A stretch of 22,823 nucleotides of DNA from a virus, in IMG/VR virus record IMGVR_UViG_3300017719_002879, positions 1 to 22,823 of that record. One strand, 5' to 3'. How positions within the stretch are numbered: position 1 is the first letter of the stretch; every line of letters begins with the position of its first letter. Under the pieces are notes generated by a model, which had not been told where the DNA came from, did no database searches, and saw only the letters and a program-made list of their open reading frames with translations. Below are positions 13,247-20,209 of this stretch, piece after piece. A program made the translations under genes and the position numbers.

Positions 13247-14410
13247 ATGATGAAATTTACAAAATTTTTAGCTGAAGAAGCGAACGATGATAAGCTAACT
13301 CACCTTGAGCATGTGGAAGATCATGTTGTTCACGGTGGTTCGGAAGGGTTCGCACACGCATTTCATACTCTCAATGGCGTTCACGACCAGCTTCGTGGTG
13401 CTAAGAACGACACTAAGATTACTATGAAATACGACGGCAGTCCTTCTGTTGTATTCGGTACTCATCCAGAAACTGGTAAATTCTTTGTCGGTTCTAAGTC
13501 GGTATTCAATAAGAATCCAAAGTTGAACTTTACACCAGAAGACATTCAAAAGAATCACGGACACGCTCCTGGTCTAGTCAGAAAGCTAACGACCGCATTA
13601 GAACATCTTCCTAAAGTACATGACGGTAAAGGCATCTACCAAGCTGACATTATGCACACCAAAGAAGAGATGAAGCACGAAGGCCATCGTGTCTCTTATA
13701 AAACTAATACTCTTACCTATCATCACCCTGCTGATTCAGAACACGCACAAAAGGCAGTGAACTCACACATAGGTGTCGCTGTACACACCGCATACGAGGG
13801 TAAGAACTTTGCAGACATGAAAGTGAAGCAAGGTCATGTACCTGAGTTGCAAGAGCATCCAGATGTACACCAGCTACCTATTCACCACGATGTTTCGCAG
13901 ACCAATTACAATTCTGCAAATCAGGCAGACTACAAGAAGCATCTAGATGCCGCTGTATCAGAATTCAAGAAAGCACCTAAAGAAGCTCATGAAGCAGTAT
14001 CTAAGCATGTGTTGCCACTCAAAACTTACATGAACGCAACAGTACGAGACGGCTCGCAGCCTACACATGCAGGATTTGCACAACACTATTCTACTGCAAT
14101 GAAAAAGAAAGTCGCTGGCGTAAAGACTGACGCAGCAAAAGCGAAACACACAAAAACGCATGATGATACTATGAAGCATGTAAACGGCAATAAAGAGCAT
14201 ATCGAAAGTGCCATTAAAATGCAACAGCATCTACAAAAAGCAAAAACTGTATTAACAGATGCCTTGAACTCACATAATACAATAGGACACGAAATAGCAG
14301 GTCAACCTGCAAGCCCAGAAGGCTATGTTGTCCATCATAACGGTAAACCATCTAAGTTCGTTCATAGACATGAATTCAGCGCAGCAAACTTTGCAAGGGC
14401 AGGTGACTAA
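13247..14410 (+). CDS. His-rich putative nucleotidyltransferase/ligase-fold protein with capsid-targeting-like N-terminus
   Basis: This 387-residue protein starts at ATG 13247 or the adjacent ATG 13250; no ribosome site fits between the promoter and these codons. The N-terminus MKFTKFLAEEA resembles the capsid-targeting peptide of T4 internal proteins. Next comes a helical region, then MKYDGSPSVVFG with K61-Y-D-G64, a KxDG motif as in the catalytic lysine site of ATP- or GTP-dependent ligases and capping enzymes. The segment GKFFVGSKS follows. Near the C-terminus EGYVV (358-362) and K370-FVHR look like motifs IV and V of that superfamily. I recall similar unnamed T4-like cyanophage proteins with KWDGAPA in the same place. 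Histidine is very abundant, 41 of 387 residues. The gene is led by a late promoter and joined to the next by TAATG. Ligase-like activity is inference. Confidence 0.7.
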   Translation: MMKFTKFLAEEANDDKLTHLEHVEDHVVHGGSEGFAHAFHTLNGVHDQLRGAKNDTKITMKYDGSPSVVFGTHPETGKFFVGSKSVFNKNPKLNFTPEDIQKNHGHAPGLVRKLTTALEHLPKVHDGKGIYQADIMHTKEEMKHEGHRVSYKTNTLTYHHPADSEHAQKAVNSHIGVAVHTAYEGKNFADMKVKQGHVPELQEHPDVHQLPIHHDVSQTNYNSANQADYKKHLDAAVSEFKKAPKEAHEAVSKHVLPLKTYMNATVRDGSQPTHAGFAQHYSTAMKKKVAGVKTDAAKAKHTKTHDDTMKHVNGNKEHIESAIKMQQHLQKAKTVLTDALNSHNTIGHEIAGQPASPEGYVVHHNGKPSKFVHRHEFSAANFARAGD

Positions 14411-15051
14411 TGGCTGATAAGCATATGGTATTCAGTTTCGGACGATTTAATCCTCCCACTGCTGGACACAGTAAAGTGGTAGATCATGTGATGAAGACCG
14501 CAGAAACACATGGCGCCGATCACAAAGTAATTGTAAGTCATTCACAAGACAAGAACAAGAATCCTCTCCACGGCCAGCACAAGGTCGATTATCTAAAGCA
14601 TATTCATCCTAATACGAATGTCGAAGCATCGAGTAAAGAACATCCTCACTTCATGGCACACTTGAAGAAGATGCACAAAGACGGATACACTCACGCCACA
14701 ATGGTTGCAGGCTCTGACAGAGTAGAAGAGTTTCAGAAACTCGCTGATAAATACAATGGTCCCAACGGCGAATATCATTTCAAACATTTGAAAGTGGTAT
14801 CAGCAGGTCACAGAGATCCAGATTCAGAAGGCACAACTGGTATCAGTGGAACTAAAATGCGTTCACACGCATCGAACAACGATTATAAATCATTCAAGTC
14901 CGGCTTACATCCAAATGCTTCAGACGAACACGCTAAGAAGCTATACAATGCTACTCGCAGTGGCATGGGTCTAAACGAAGGCGAGACACGATTATCTTTT
15001 GGAGCATTTTTAAATGAACAGAGAAGCAGTATACGAGACACTGAAGATTGA
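14410..15051 (+). CDS. His-rich HxGH-type nucleotidyltransferase
   Basis: This 213-residue protein has the nucleotidyltransferase signature FGRFNPPTAGH (residues 10-20, with T17-x-G19-H20) and the second motif ISGTKMR (145-151), as in NMN adenylyltransferase and related cytidylyltransferases. It should transfer a nucleotide from an NTP to a phosphorylated acceptor; NAD metabolism is one option but the substrate is not visible. Histidine makes up 21 of 213 residues, matching the upstream gene. Near the C-terminus SFGAFLNE (196-203) has the same form as the capsid-targeting-like peptides found at the N-termini of neighbouring proteins. It joins the previous gene by a one-base TAATG overlap and overlaps the lysozyme gene by 38 bases. 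Confidence 0.82.
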   Translation: MADKHMVFSFGRFNPPTAGHSKVVDHVMKTAETHGADHKVIVSHSQDKNKNPLHGQHKVDYLKHIHPNTNVEASSKEHPHFMAHLKKMHKDGYTHATMVAGSDRVEEFQKLADKYNGPNGEYHFKHLKVVSAGHRDPDSEGTTGISGTKMRSHASNNDYKSFKSGLHPNASDEHAKKLYNATRSGMGLNEGETRLSFGAFLNEQRSSIRDTED

Positions 15052-15475
15052 TGAAGGGGTAGTATATGCAGTATACGAAGATCACCTCGGATATCCAACC
15101 TTCGGAGTCGGTCATCTTGTCCTCGAAAGTGACGAGGAATTCGGAAAGCCAGTTGGAACTCCTGTTGGTGAAGAAAGAGTCAGGGCGTGTTTTGACAGAG
15201 ACCTTGATATTGCCATTGGAGAGTGCAGCATTCTATACGGAGAAGGGCAATTTGCAGATTTTCCGTCCGAAGTCCAGCAGATCCTGATTAATATGATGTT
15301 CAACATGGGACGTCCTCGTCTCAGCGGATTCAAAAAGTTCAATGCCGCAATAGAAGCAGGCGACTGGACAGAAGCGGCAAAAGAAGGTAGAGATTCACGA
15401 TGGTACAATCAAGTCACCAATCGTGCTGAAAGATTAATGGTAAGGCTTGAGAACTTGGCAAGTTTAGATAGATAA
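15014..15475 (+). CDS. e: T4-type lysozyme (endolysin, GH24)
   Basis: This 153-residue muramidase cuts the peptidoglycan sugar backbone. The catalytic triad of T4 lysozyme is present in the right order and spacing: E14 (in IDEG), D23 (in YEDHLGY) and T29 (in PTFGVGH), corresponding to E11, D20 and T26. The C-terminal half keeps NMMFNMG, FKKFNAAIEAGDW and SRWYNQVTNRAERL, all close to T4. No signal peptide is present, so release should need a holin. The start ATG 15014 has GGAG nine bases upstream, inside the previous gene. It differs from T4 e in having no late promoter of its own immediately upstream; it sits within the late module begun at 13234. Confidence 0.95.
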   Translation: MNREAVYETLKIDEGVVYAVYEDHLGYPTFGVGHLVLESDEEFGKPVGTPVGEERVRACFDRDLDIAIGECSILYGEGQFADFPSEVQQILINMMFNMGRPRLSGFKKFNAAIEAGDWTEAAKEGRDSRWYNQVTNRAERLMVRLENLASLDR

Positions 15476-15492
15476 TAAAACGGAGAATAATA

Positions 15493-16209
15493 ATGTTATC
15501 ACCTGAGTTTCATGCACACGCATGTATTTCAAGACTAGCGTACAAAGACCTAGACAAAGATGTTCGCAAAGAATGGAAAGCACTTGGCTTTACGAGTGTC
15601 AAATTCTTTAGTATCGAAGGCGCACAGGCTTATGTACTAGGCAACAAAGAGCGAATCACTGTAGCATTCCGTGGCACTGAGCCAAAGGAAAAGAGTGATG
15701 TCTTTGCTGACTTAGAGACTACTCACGAACGAGGCTTTCACGAAGGCTTCTATGAAGAGTACGAAAAGCTAGAATTGTCAGTACACGGTGAAGTCGCTAA
15801 ACTTATGGGACGAAAGAAGCGTCCAGTATTTGTAACTGGTCACAGTCTCGGTGCTGCAATCGCATCTATTTTCTGCTTTCATTATCCAACAGCAGAAGCA
15901 TTGTACACATTCGGTTGTCCTCGTAATGCGACACCAAGTAAGTGTAAAGAACTCACAGTGCCACACTATCGCACTGTAAACAATAACGATATTGTTCCTA
16001 GTATGCCGCCAGCTCTACTCTGGTACAAGCATCACGGCGAGCTATGTTACATTAACTTCTATGGTAATGTTCGTAAGATGACTGCATGGCAGAGATTCAA
16101 AGACGGATGGCGTGGTCGAAGAGCAGCTTGGAAGAAGAAAGAAGTTTTTGACGGCGTTAGAGATCACCTCATGAATAATTACTGCAAGCACTTACAGGAC
16201 AATGACTAA
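15493..16209 (+). CDS. Class 3 lipase-like alpha/beta hydrolase
   Basis: This 238-residue protein shows the lipase class 3 pattern: TVAFRGTE near the oxyanion hole, the nucleophile elbow VTGHSLGAA with S118, TFGCPRN after strand beta6, D166 in NNNDIVPSMPP, and a histidine at 180 or 181 in WYKHHGELCYI. The triad is therefore complete. The enzyme should hydrolyse acyl esters of glycerides or phospholipids. No signal peptide is visible, so it would act in the cytoplasm, at the membrane after holin damage, or as a virion protein. Its place directly after lysozyme suggests a contribution to lysis, which is inference. The start follows GGAG by eight bases; the stop overlaps the next ATG by one base. 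Confidence 0.85.
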   Translation: MLSPEFHAHACISRLAYKDLDKDVRKEWKALGFTSVKFFSIEGAQAYVLGNKERITVAFRGTEPKEKSDVFADLETTHERGFHEGFYEEYEKLELSVHGEVAKLMGRKKRPVFVTGHSLGAAIASIFCFHYPTAEALYTFGCPRNATPSKCKELTVPHYRTVNNNDIVPSMPPALLWYKHHGELCYINFYGNVRKMTAWQRFKDGWRGRRAAWKKKEVFDGVRDHLMNNYCKHLQDND

Positions 16210-16541
16210 TGTGGATACTGTTAGTTAGAGCAGCTATCACTGGTGTATTTGGTTCTGCTTTCGGTAAGTGGTTTCTTTCTACTCGCATGGGTAGATGGTT
16301 TCAAACGAAGCTAGATAACTTCATGGAATATCTTGCTGTAAAGTATGATATAAATATAGCAAAGAAAGAAGCTAAGTGGGCATCACAATATCCTGGACTA
16401 GCTAACAGAATAGAACAGTTAGAAGCGTGGACACATCCTCCTGTCGCACCTGGTGGAGCAACAGAACTTATAGAAGAGATTGCTAAACTTCAAAAAGAAA
16501 TAGAATCTTTAAAAGAAAAAAGAAAAAAAACTAGGAGTTAA
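16209..16541 (+). CDS. Small membrane-associated protein with C-terminal coiled coil
   Basis: This 110-residue protein begins MWILLVRAAITGVFGSAFGKWF, a hydrophobic or amphipathic N-terminal helix likely to sit in or on the membrane. A basic helical region follows (DNFMEYLAVKYDINIAKKEAKW). After a Pro/Gly break (THPPVAPGG) a heptad-like coiled coil, ELIEEIAKLQKEIESLKEK, ends the protein. It lies in a TAATG overlap with the lipase gene. Its place behind lysozyme and lipase and its topology fit a lysis or envelope-related role, but no family is certain. Similar proteins are recalled in T4-like marine phages. Confidence 0.75.
   Translation: MWILLVRAAITGVFGSAFGKWFLSTRMGRWFQTKLDNFMEYLAVKYDINIAKKEAKWASQYPGLANRIEQLEAWTHPPVAPGGATELIEEIAKLQKEIESLKEKRKKTRS
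16349..16356 (+). promoter_or_regulatory. Possible internal late promoter (TATAAATA) within the coiled-coil gene
   Basis: An exact TATAAATA lies inside coding sequence, 190 bases before the tail-fibre gene, and could boost that gene's transcription. It spells Tyr-Asp-Ile-Asn codons in frame, so it may be chance. Confidence 0.3.
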
Positions 16542-16546
16542 CCAGA

Positions 16547-19345
16547 ATGGCATCAAAAATACAGTTTAAACGAGGCACTACAACACAGAGCAATGCACAC
16601 ACTGGTGCAGAAGCTGAAATTATCATCAATACAACTAAAGACACTATTGTTGTACATGATGGCTCTGAGCAAGGAGGATTTGAAGCTCTGCGTTCAGATT
16701 TAAGTAACCTAGACTCAGCTGTTCCAGCAGATAATATAGGATCTGTTGATTGTGGGTTATACGGTAGCGGATTGTTTACTGCAGGTACATTTTCCTCAGC
16801 ATCACTGTCACAAACAATAGATAATCCTAACGATTATGATACAAGCGCAAGTGACCAGTTTGGTGTTTATTCTGTTGCAACATCAGGCAACTATACTATT
16901 GTTGGCGCAAAAAGCGAAGACGATGCTAGTGATCCTAGTACAGGTAAAGCATATATCTTCAATAATTCTACAGGTGCGTTAGTTCATACACTAGATAATC
17001 CTAATGCTCACGGCACTGGCAATAGCGATGAGTTTGGCCATTCAGTTGCAATCTCAGGTAACTACGCCGCTGTTGGCGCAAGAGGAGAAAGTTCTGCTGC
17101 TTCTAACACTTATGCTTCAGGTAAAGCATATATCTTCAATGTAACTACAGGCGAATTGTTACAGACACTAGCTAATCCTAATCCTTATGGTACAGCTCTA
17201 GAGGACCAGTTTGGCTACAAAATGGCAATGTCAGGTGACTATGTTATTATTGGCGCACCACAAGAAGACGCTGCTGGCGGTACAGGTTCAGGTAAAGCAT
17301 ATATCTTCAATGTGTCTACAGGTGCGTTAGTTCATACACTAGATAATCCTAATGCCGCCGCCAACAGCTACTTTGGCTGGGCAGTAGCGATATCAGGCAA
17401 CACTGCGATTGTAGGTGCTTGGGGTGCTAGTAGTTCTTCAGGTAAAGCATATATCTTCAATGTGTCTACAGGTGCATTGTTACATACACTTGATAATCAG
17501 AATGCTTATGGTACAAGTGATGGTGATAGATTTGGATTCGCTGTTGCAATATCAGACAACTATGCGATTGTAGGTGCACACCAGGAAGACGATGCTGGCG
17601 GTACAGGTTCAGGTAAAGCGTATATCTACAATAATTCTACAGGTGCGTTAGTTCATACACTAGATAATCCTAATCCTTATGGTACAAGTCAGTATGACAG
17701 TTTTGGCTATTCAGTTGCAATATCAGGCATCACTGGGATTGTTAGTGCGTATGCTGAAGGCGATGCTGGGGGTACTCGGTCAGGTAAAGCGTATATCTAC
17801 AATGTAACTACAGGAGAATTACTAGAGACACTAGATAATCCTAATGCTTATGGTACAAGTCAGGATGACTACTTTGGCCATTCAGTTGCAATTTCAAGCG
17901 ATTACATTGTGGCTGGCACCTTTGGTGAAGACGATGCTGGTGGTGACCGTTCAGGTAAAGTATATATCTACGAAGTGGAGAGGGAAGCAGGAAATGAAAT
18001 TACAGCGCCAGGAGCTCCTACTATAGGCACAGCAGCTTCAGTCAACGCATCAACTGTTGCGGTACAATTCACTGCCCCTGCTGAAGATGGTTATGCGACA
18101 ATTGAAACATACACGGCAACATCTTCTCCTGGCGGTATTACTGGTACACTAAGTCAAGAGGGATCAGGTACAATTACTGTAACTGGCTTGACTGAAAACA
18201 CTTCATATACATTTACAGTAACAGCGACTAATAGTTACACTACTGGCCCTGCTAGTTCTGCAAGTAACTCTGTTGTTCCTGTACCACCTCCACTAGATTG
18301 GGATGATTTTTCATCAATTGCTACTAATACAGAGACAGTATATATTGGTAAGAGTGTAGCAATAGGACCTAATTACTATGCAACCGGCGGCGAATCTGCG
18401 AATAACACAATTTATGTTTATAATAACAGCAATGGTGGATCACGTTATACGATAAGCGTACCTGTTAATTCCAGCCTCGCACCCCGAGCTGGTAAGTCGA
18501 TGGACATGTACGGGGACTATTTAGTTGTTTCCGACTACTGGGGCAAAGATAGCTCTAGCCATGACCGTGGTAGAATGTGGGTATATGACTTATCTCAAAG
18601 TACTGCAAGCAATGCTTTCGTTTTTAAGAAGACGAGCCCTGCAACATCATCAGGCAGTTTTGCTTCTAGTGTAACTATTAATAGTACTTTAATAGCGGCA
18701 AATGACAGCGGTACTGATAATATTTCCATTTATAATTATAGTGGGGTTTTACAACATACTCTTACCAGATCCTCTATTAGCGCAACCGGATCCGGTTATC
18801 CTTATAATATCAAGCTAACAGAAGATTATCTTTTCATAGGCAATAACGGCGGAAGTGTATATCAGGTCAATTTGTCAGATTATTCATTAGAAAGAACCAT
18901 AACAGGATCCAGCAGCGGATATTTTAGTCGAACTATGAATACATCTTCTGATGGAAGTAGACTTATAGTTTCTGCCCCATATGAAAGCACTCCATTACAG
19001 GCATCTGGCGAAATGGGAGGAAAAGTATATGTGTATGATACTTCTGACGGAAGCCTCGTCAGATCCTTTACTCAGCCTAGCTCAAGTGGGTACAAGTTAG
19101 GCATGGGCGAAGCTGAAGGAAATACTGGGGGAGTTGCTGTTTCATCTAGTCATGCGTTCATAGCCAATAGGCTCGGAAGCACCAGCGTTCTGTATGCATA
19201 TCGTTTGTCTGACGGTACTCTAGAACACAGTTTTTATGCGACTAACTCAAAACATATCGATTCAGTCAATGTCTTAGGAACTGATTTAGTTATTGGATCG
19301 CCAGGTTCAAAGCAAACTCTTTTATACCGAGCCGACGATTCGTAA
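16547..19345 (+). CDS. Tail-fibre/adhesin protein: Mtd_N-like head, two predicted seven-bladed beta-propellers, Fn3 linker
   Basis: This 932-residue protein starts with KIQFKRGTTTQ and VVHDGSEQGG (about residues 4-46), the pattern of the N-terminal domain of Bordetella phage Mtd and other fibre proteins that dock on the virion. Residues of about 85-484 hold seven FG-GAP-like repeats with core FGxSVAISGNYxIVGA, DDAGGTGSGKAYIFN and TLDNPNAYGT. The first strand pair and the final SGKVYIYEVE would close a seven-bladed propeller. Residues 487-577 are a fibronectin type III domain (APGAPTIGTAAS, then TVTGLTENTSYTFTVTATNS). A second, more diverged set of about seven blades fills 585-932 and ends LLYRADDS. 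There is no signal peptide. Propellers of this type bind sugars or proteins, so host recognition is likely. The gene follows the coiled-coil gene by five bases, with GGAG upstream. Confidence 0.82.
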   Translation: MASKIQFKRGTTTQSNAHTGAEAEIIINTTKDTIVVHDGSEQGGFEALRSDLSNLDSAVPADNIGSVDCGLYGSGLFTAGTFSSASLSQTIDNPNDYDTSASDQFGVYSVATSGNYTIVGAKSEDDASDPSTGKAYIFNNSTGALVHTLDNPNAHGTGNSDEFGHSVAISGNYAAVGARGESSAASNTYASGKAYIFNVTTGELLQTLANPNPYGTALEDQFGYKMAMSGDYVIIGAPQEDAAGGTGSGKAYIFNVSTGALVHTLDNPNAAANSYFGWAVAISGNTAIVGAWGASSSSGKAYIFNVSTGALLHTLDNQNAYGTSDGDRFGFAVAISDNYAIVGAHQEDDAGGTGSGKAYIYNNSTGALVHTLDNPNPYGTSQYDSFGYSVAISGITGIVSAYAEGDAGGTRSGKAYIYNVTTGELLETLDNPNAYGTSQDDYFGHSVAISSDYIVAGTFGEDDAGGDRSGKVYIYEVEREAGNEITAPGAPTIGTAASVNASTVAVQFTAPAEDGYATIETYTATSSPGGITGTLSQEGSGTITVTGLTENTSYTFTVTATNSYTTGPASSASNSVVPVPPPLDWDDFSSIATNTETVYIGKSVAIGPNYYATGGESANNTIYVYNNSNGGSRYTISVPVNSSLAPRAGKSMDMYGDYLVVSDYWGKDSSSHDRGRMWVYDLSQSTASNAFVFKKTSPATSSGSFASSVTINSTLIAANDSGTDNISIYNYSGVLQHTLTRSSISATGSGYPYNIKLTEDYLFIGNNGGSVYQVNLSDYSLERTITGSSSGYFSRTMNTSSDGSRLIVSAPYESTPLQASGEMGGKVYVYDTSDGSLVRSFTQPSSSGYKLGMGEAEGNTGGVAVSSSHAFIANRLGSTSVLYAYRLSDGTLEHSFYATNSKHIDSVNVLGTDLVIGSPGSKQTLLYRADDS
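16943..17990 (+). repeat. In-frame tandem repeats encoding propeller blades (period mostly 171 bp)
   Basis: The GGTAAAGC segment that encodes GKAY or GKVY recurs at 16943, 17120, 17291, 17441, 17612 and 17783, with a variant at 17954. The steps are 177, 171, 150, 171, 171 and 171 bases, all multiples of three. Stretches of dozens of bases around each are nearly identical between copies, pointing to recent duplication or homogenisation. Confidence 0.85.
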
Positions 19346-19383
19346 AGTTATAGAAGAGCTAGAGACTTTAAAGGAGACCACAA

Positions 19384-19548
19384 ATGTTAAAAAAGTGGCT
19401 GTCAAAAAGACTAGAAGAAAGAACAACACTTGATGGCGCTGTGCTGATAGCAGCAGGCGTCATTTTTCTTCTATTTAAACCATTCGCTACACTAGCGGCA
19501 TATGCTGCTATTCTGTATGGCGTATACACAACGGTAAAAGCAGAATGA
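19384..19548 (+). CDS. 54-aa membrane mini-protein (pinholin-sized)
   Basis: ATG 19384 follows AAAGGAG by nine bases and the ORF ends at TGA 19546-19548, overlapping the next ATG as ATGA. The protein has a basic helical head (MLKKWLSKRLEERTTLDG), then two closely spaced hydrophobic segments, AVLIAAGVIFLLF (19-31) and PFATLAAYAAILYGVY (33-48), and a short charged end. A two-helix membrane hairpin of this size fits small holins or antiholins and other mini membrane proteins. It lies just upstream of a basic protein and the spanin-like pair, which favours a lysis role, but this is inference. Confidence 0.75.
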   Translation: MLKKWLSKRLEERTTLDGAVLIAAGVIFLLFKPFATLAAYAAILYGVYTTVKAE

Positions 19549-19826
19549 AATCATTTAAAGAATTTTTAGAAGAAGCAAGAGGCGAAGACTCTAAAGGTCA
19601 CTACAGATCAACAGAGTCGGGTGCTGGAATGACACGCAAGGGCGCAAAAGCAGCAGGTGTTAAAACTGCTGTCACTACTCCTCCAAGCAAGCTAAAGAAA
19701 GGTAGCAAGGCTGCAGCCAGACGCAAATCATTCTGTGCTAGAATGGGAGGCATGAAAGGGCCGATGAAAGACGAGAAAGGTCGTCCTACTCGTAAAGCAA
19801 TGTCACTGAGAAGGTGGAACTGCTAA
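19545..19826 (+). CDS. Basic Lys/Arg/Cys protein with capsid-targeting-like N-terminus
   Basis: This 93-residue protein begins MKSFKEFLEEARGED. The first eleven residues match the form of the T4 internal-protein capsid-targeting peptide (MKTYQEFIAEA), which is cut by the gp21 head protease after the Glu. The rest is strongly basic. It contains KLKKGSKAAARRKSFCARMGG and a C-terminal RKAMSLRRWNC, a signature I recall from many T4-like cyanophages, where it is annotated only as a domain of unknown function. Two cysteines and the basic patches suggest DNA or RNA binding, perhaps zinc. It is coupled by ATGA to the mini membrane gene and by TAATG to the i-spanin-like gene. Packaging into the capsid with the DNA is a hypothesis. 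Confidence 0.8.
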   Translation: MKSFKEFLEEARGEDSKGHYRSTESGAGMTRKGAKAAGVKTAVTTPPSKLKKGSKAAARRKSFCARMGGMKGPMKDEKGRPTRKAMSLRRWNC

Positions 19827-20209
19827 TGGCTAAGATTTTTTTTGTGATGTTACTTACCTTAGGTGGTATCGGTTACTGGTACTACAACGACACTCAGGCT
19901 ACAATCGGAACTCTGAGAAGTAACAATGCAAAATTAGCAGTAGCAGCAGAAACGAGTAAAGAGACTATCAACAAACTCCAAGCTGATGCAGCTCAGTTTG
20001 AGAGATCAAATCAAGAGTTGCAGTCTCAGTTGAACGAAGCCGAAGAGTACTCAGACGAACTAGCAGGCAAACTGAAAAGACACAACTTGACAGTACTGAC
20101 GCTACAAAAGCCAGGACTCATTGAAGGAAGAGTAAACAATGCAACAGCAAAACTATTTGACGAAATGGAAACTCTTACGGGCAAGCCTGTTCCTGCTCCT
20201 GCTGAGTAG
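19826..20209 (+). CDS. i-spanin-like (Rz-like) membrane/coiled-coil protein
   Basis: ATG 19826 is used, in a TAATG overlap with the previous stop; a GTG four codons upstream is less likely. The 127-residue protein has one N-terminal membrane segment (about residues 3-20, IFFVMLLTLGGIGYWYY) and then a long coiled coil (TIGTLRSNNAKL through AEEYSDELAGKLKRHN), with a Pro/Ala tail. This is the layout of inner-membrane spanin subunits, which fuse inner and outer membranes at the last step of lysis. The partner lipoprotein gene at 20139 begins inside it in another frame, which is typical of Rz/Rz1 pairs. Assignment is by architecture, not sequence identity. Confidence 0.72.
   Translation: MAKIFFVMLLTLGGIGYWYYNDTQATIGTLRSNNAKLAVAAETSKETINKLQADAAQFERSNQELQSQLNEAEEYSDELAGKLKRHNLTVLTLQKPGLIEGRVNNATAKLFDEMETLTGKPVPAPAE

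Noticed and set aside
16943-17990. CRISPR-like array of regular repeats
   Set aside because: Units are 150-177 bases, all multiples of three, and lie inside one long protein-coding frame.
18784-18797. 14-bp perfect palindrome AACCGGATCCGGTT
   Set aside because: It lies in coding sequence for Ala-Thr-Gly-Ser-Gly-Tyr in the second propeller, with no second copy or promoter near; probably chance.
16547-19345. Diversity-generating retroelement, suggested by the Mtd_N-like start
   Set aside because: No reverse transcriptase, no template/variable repeat pair and no C-type-lectin end were seen in the window; the repeats encode propeller blades.
19343-19370. TAAAGT...ACTTTA stem between the fibre gene and the mini membrane gene
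   Set aside because: Only six weak A/T pairs with a 16-base loop and no T-run; not a convincing terminator or switch.
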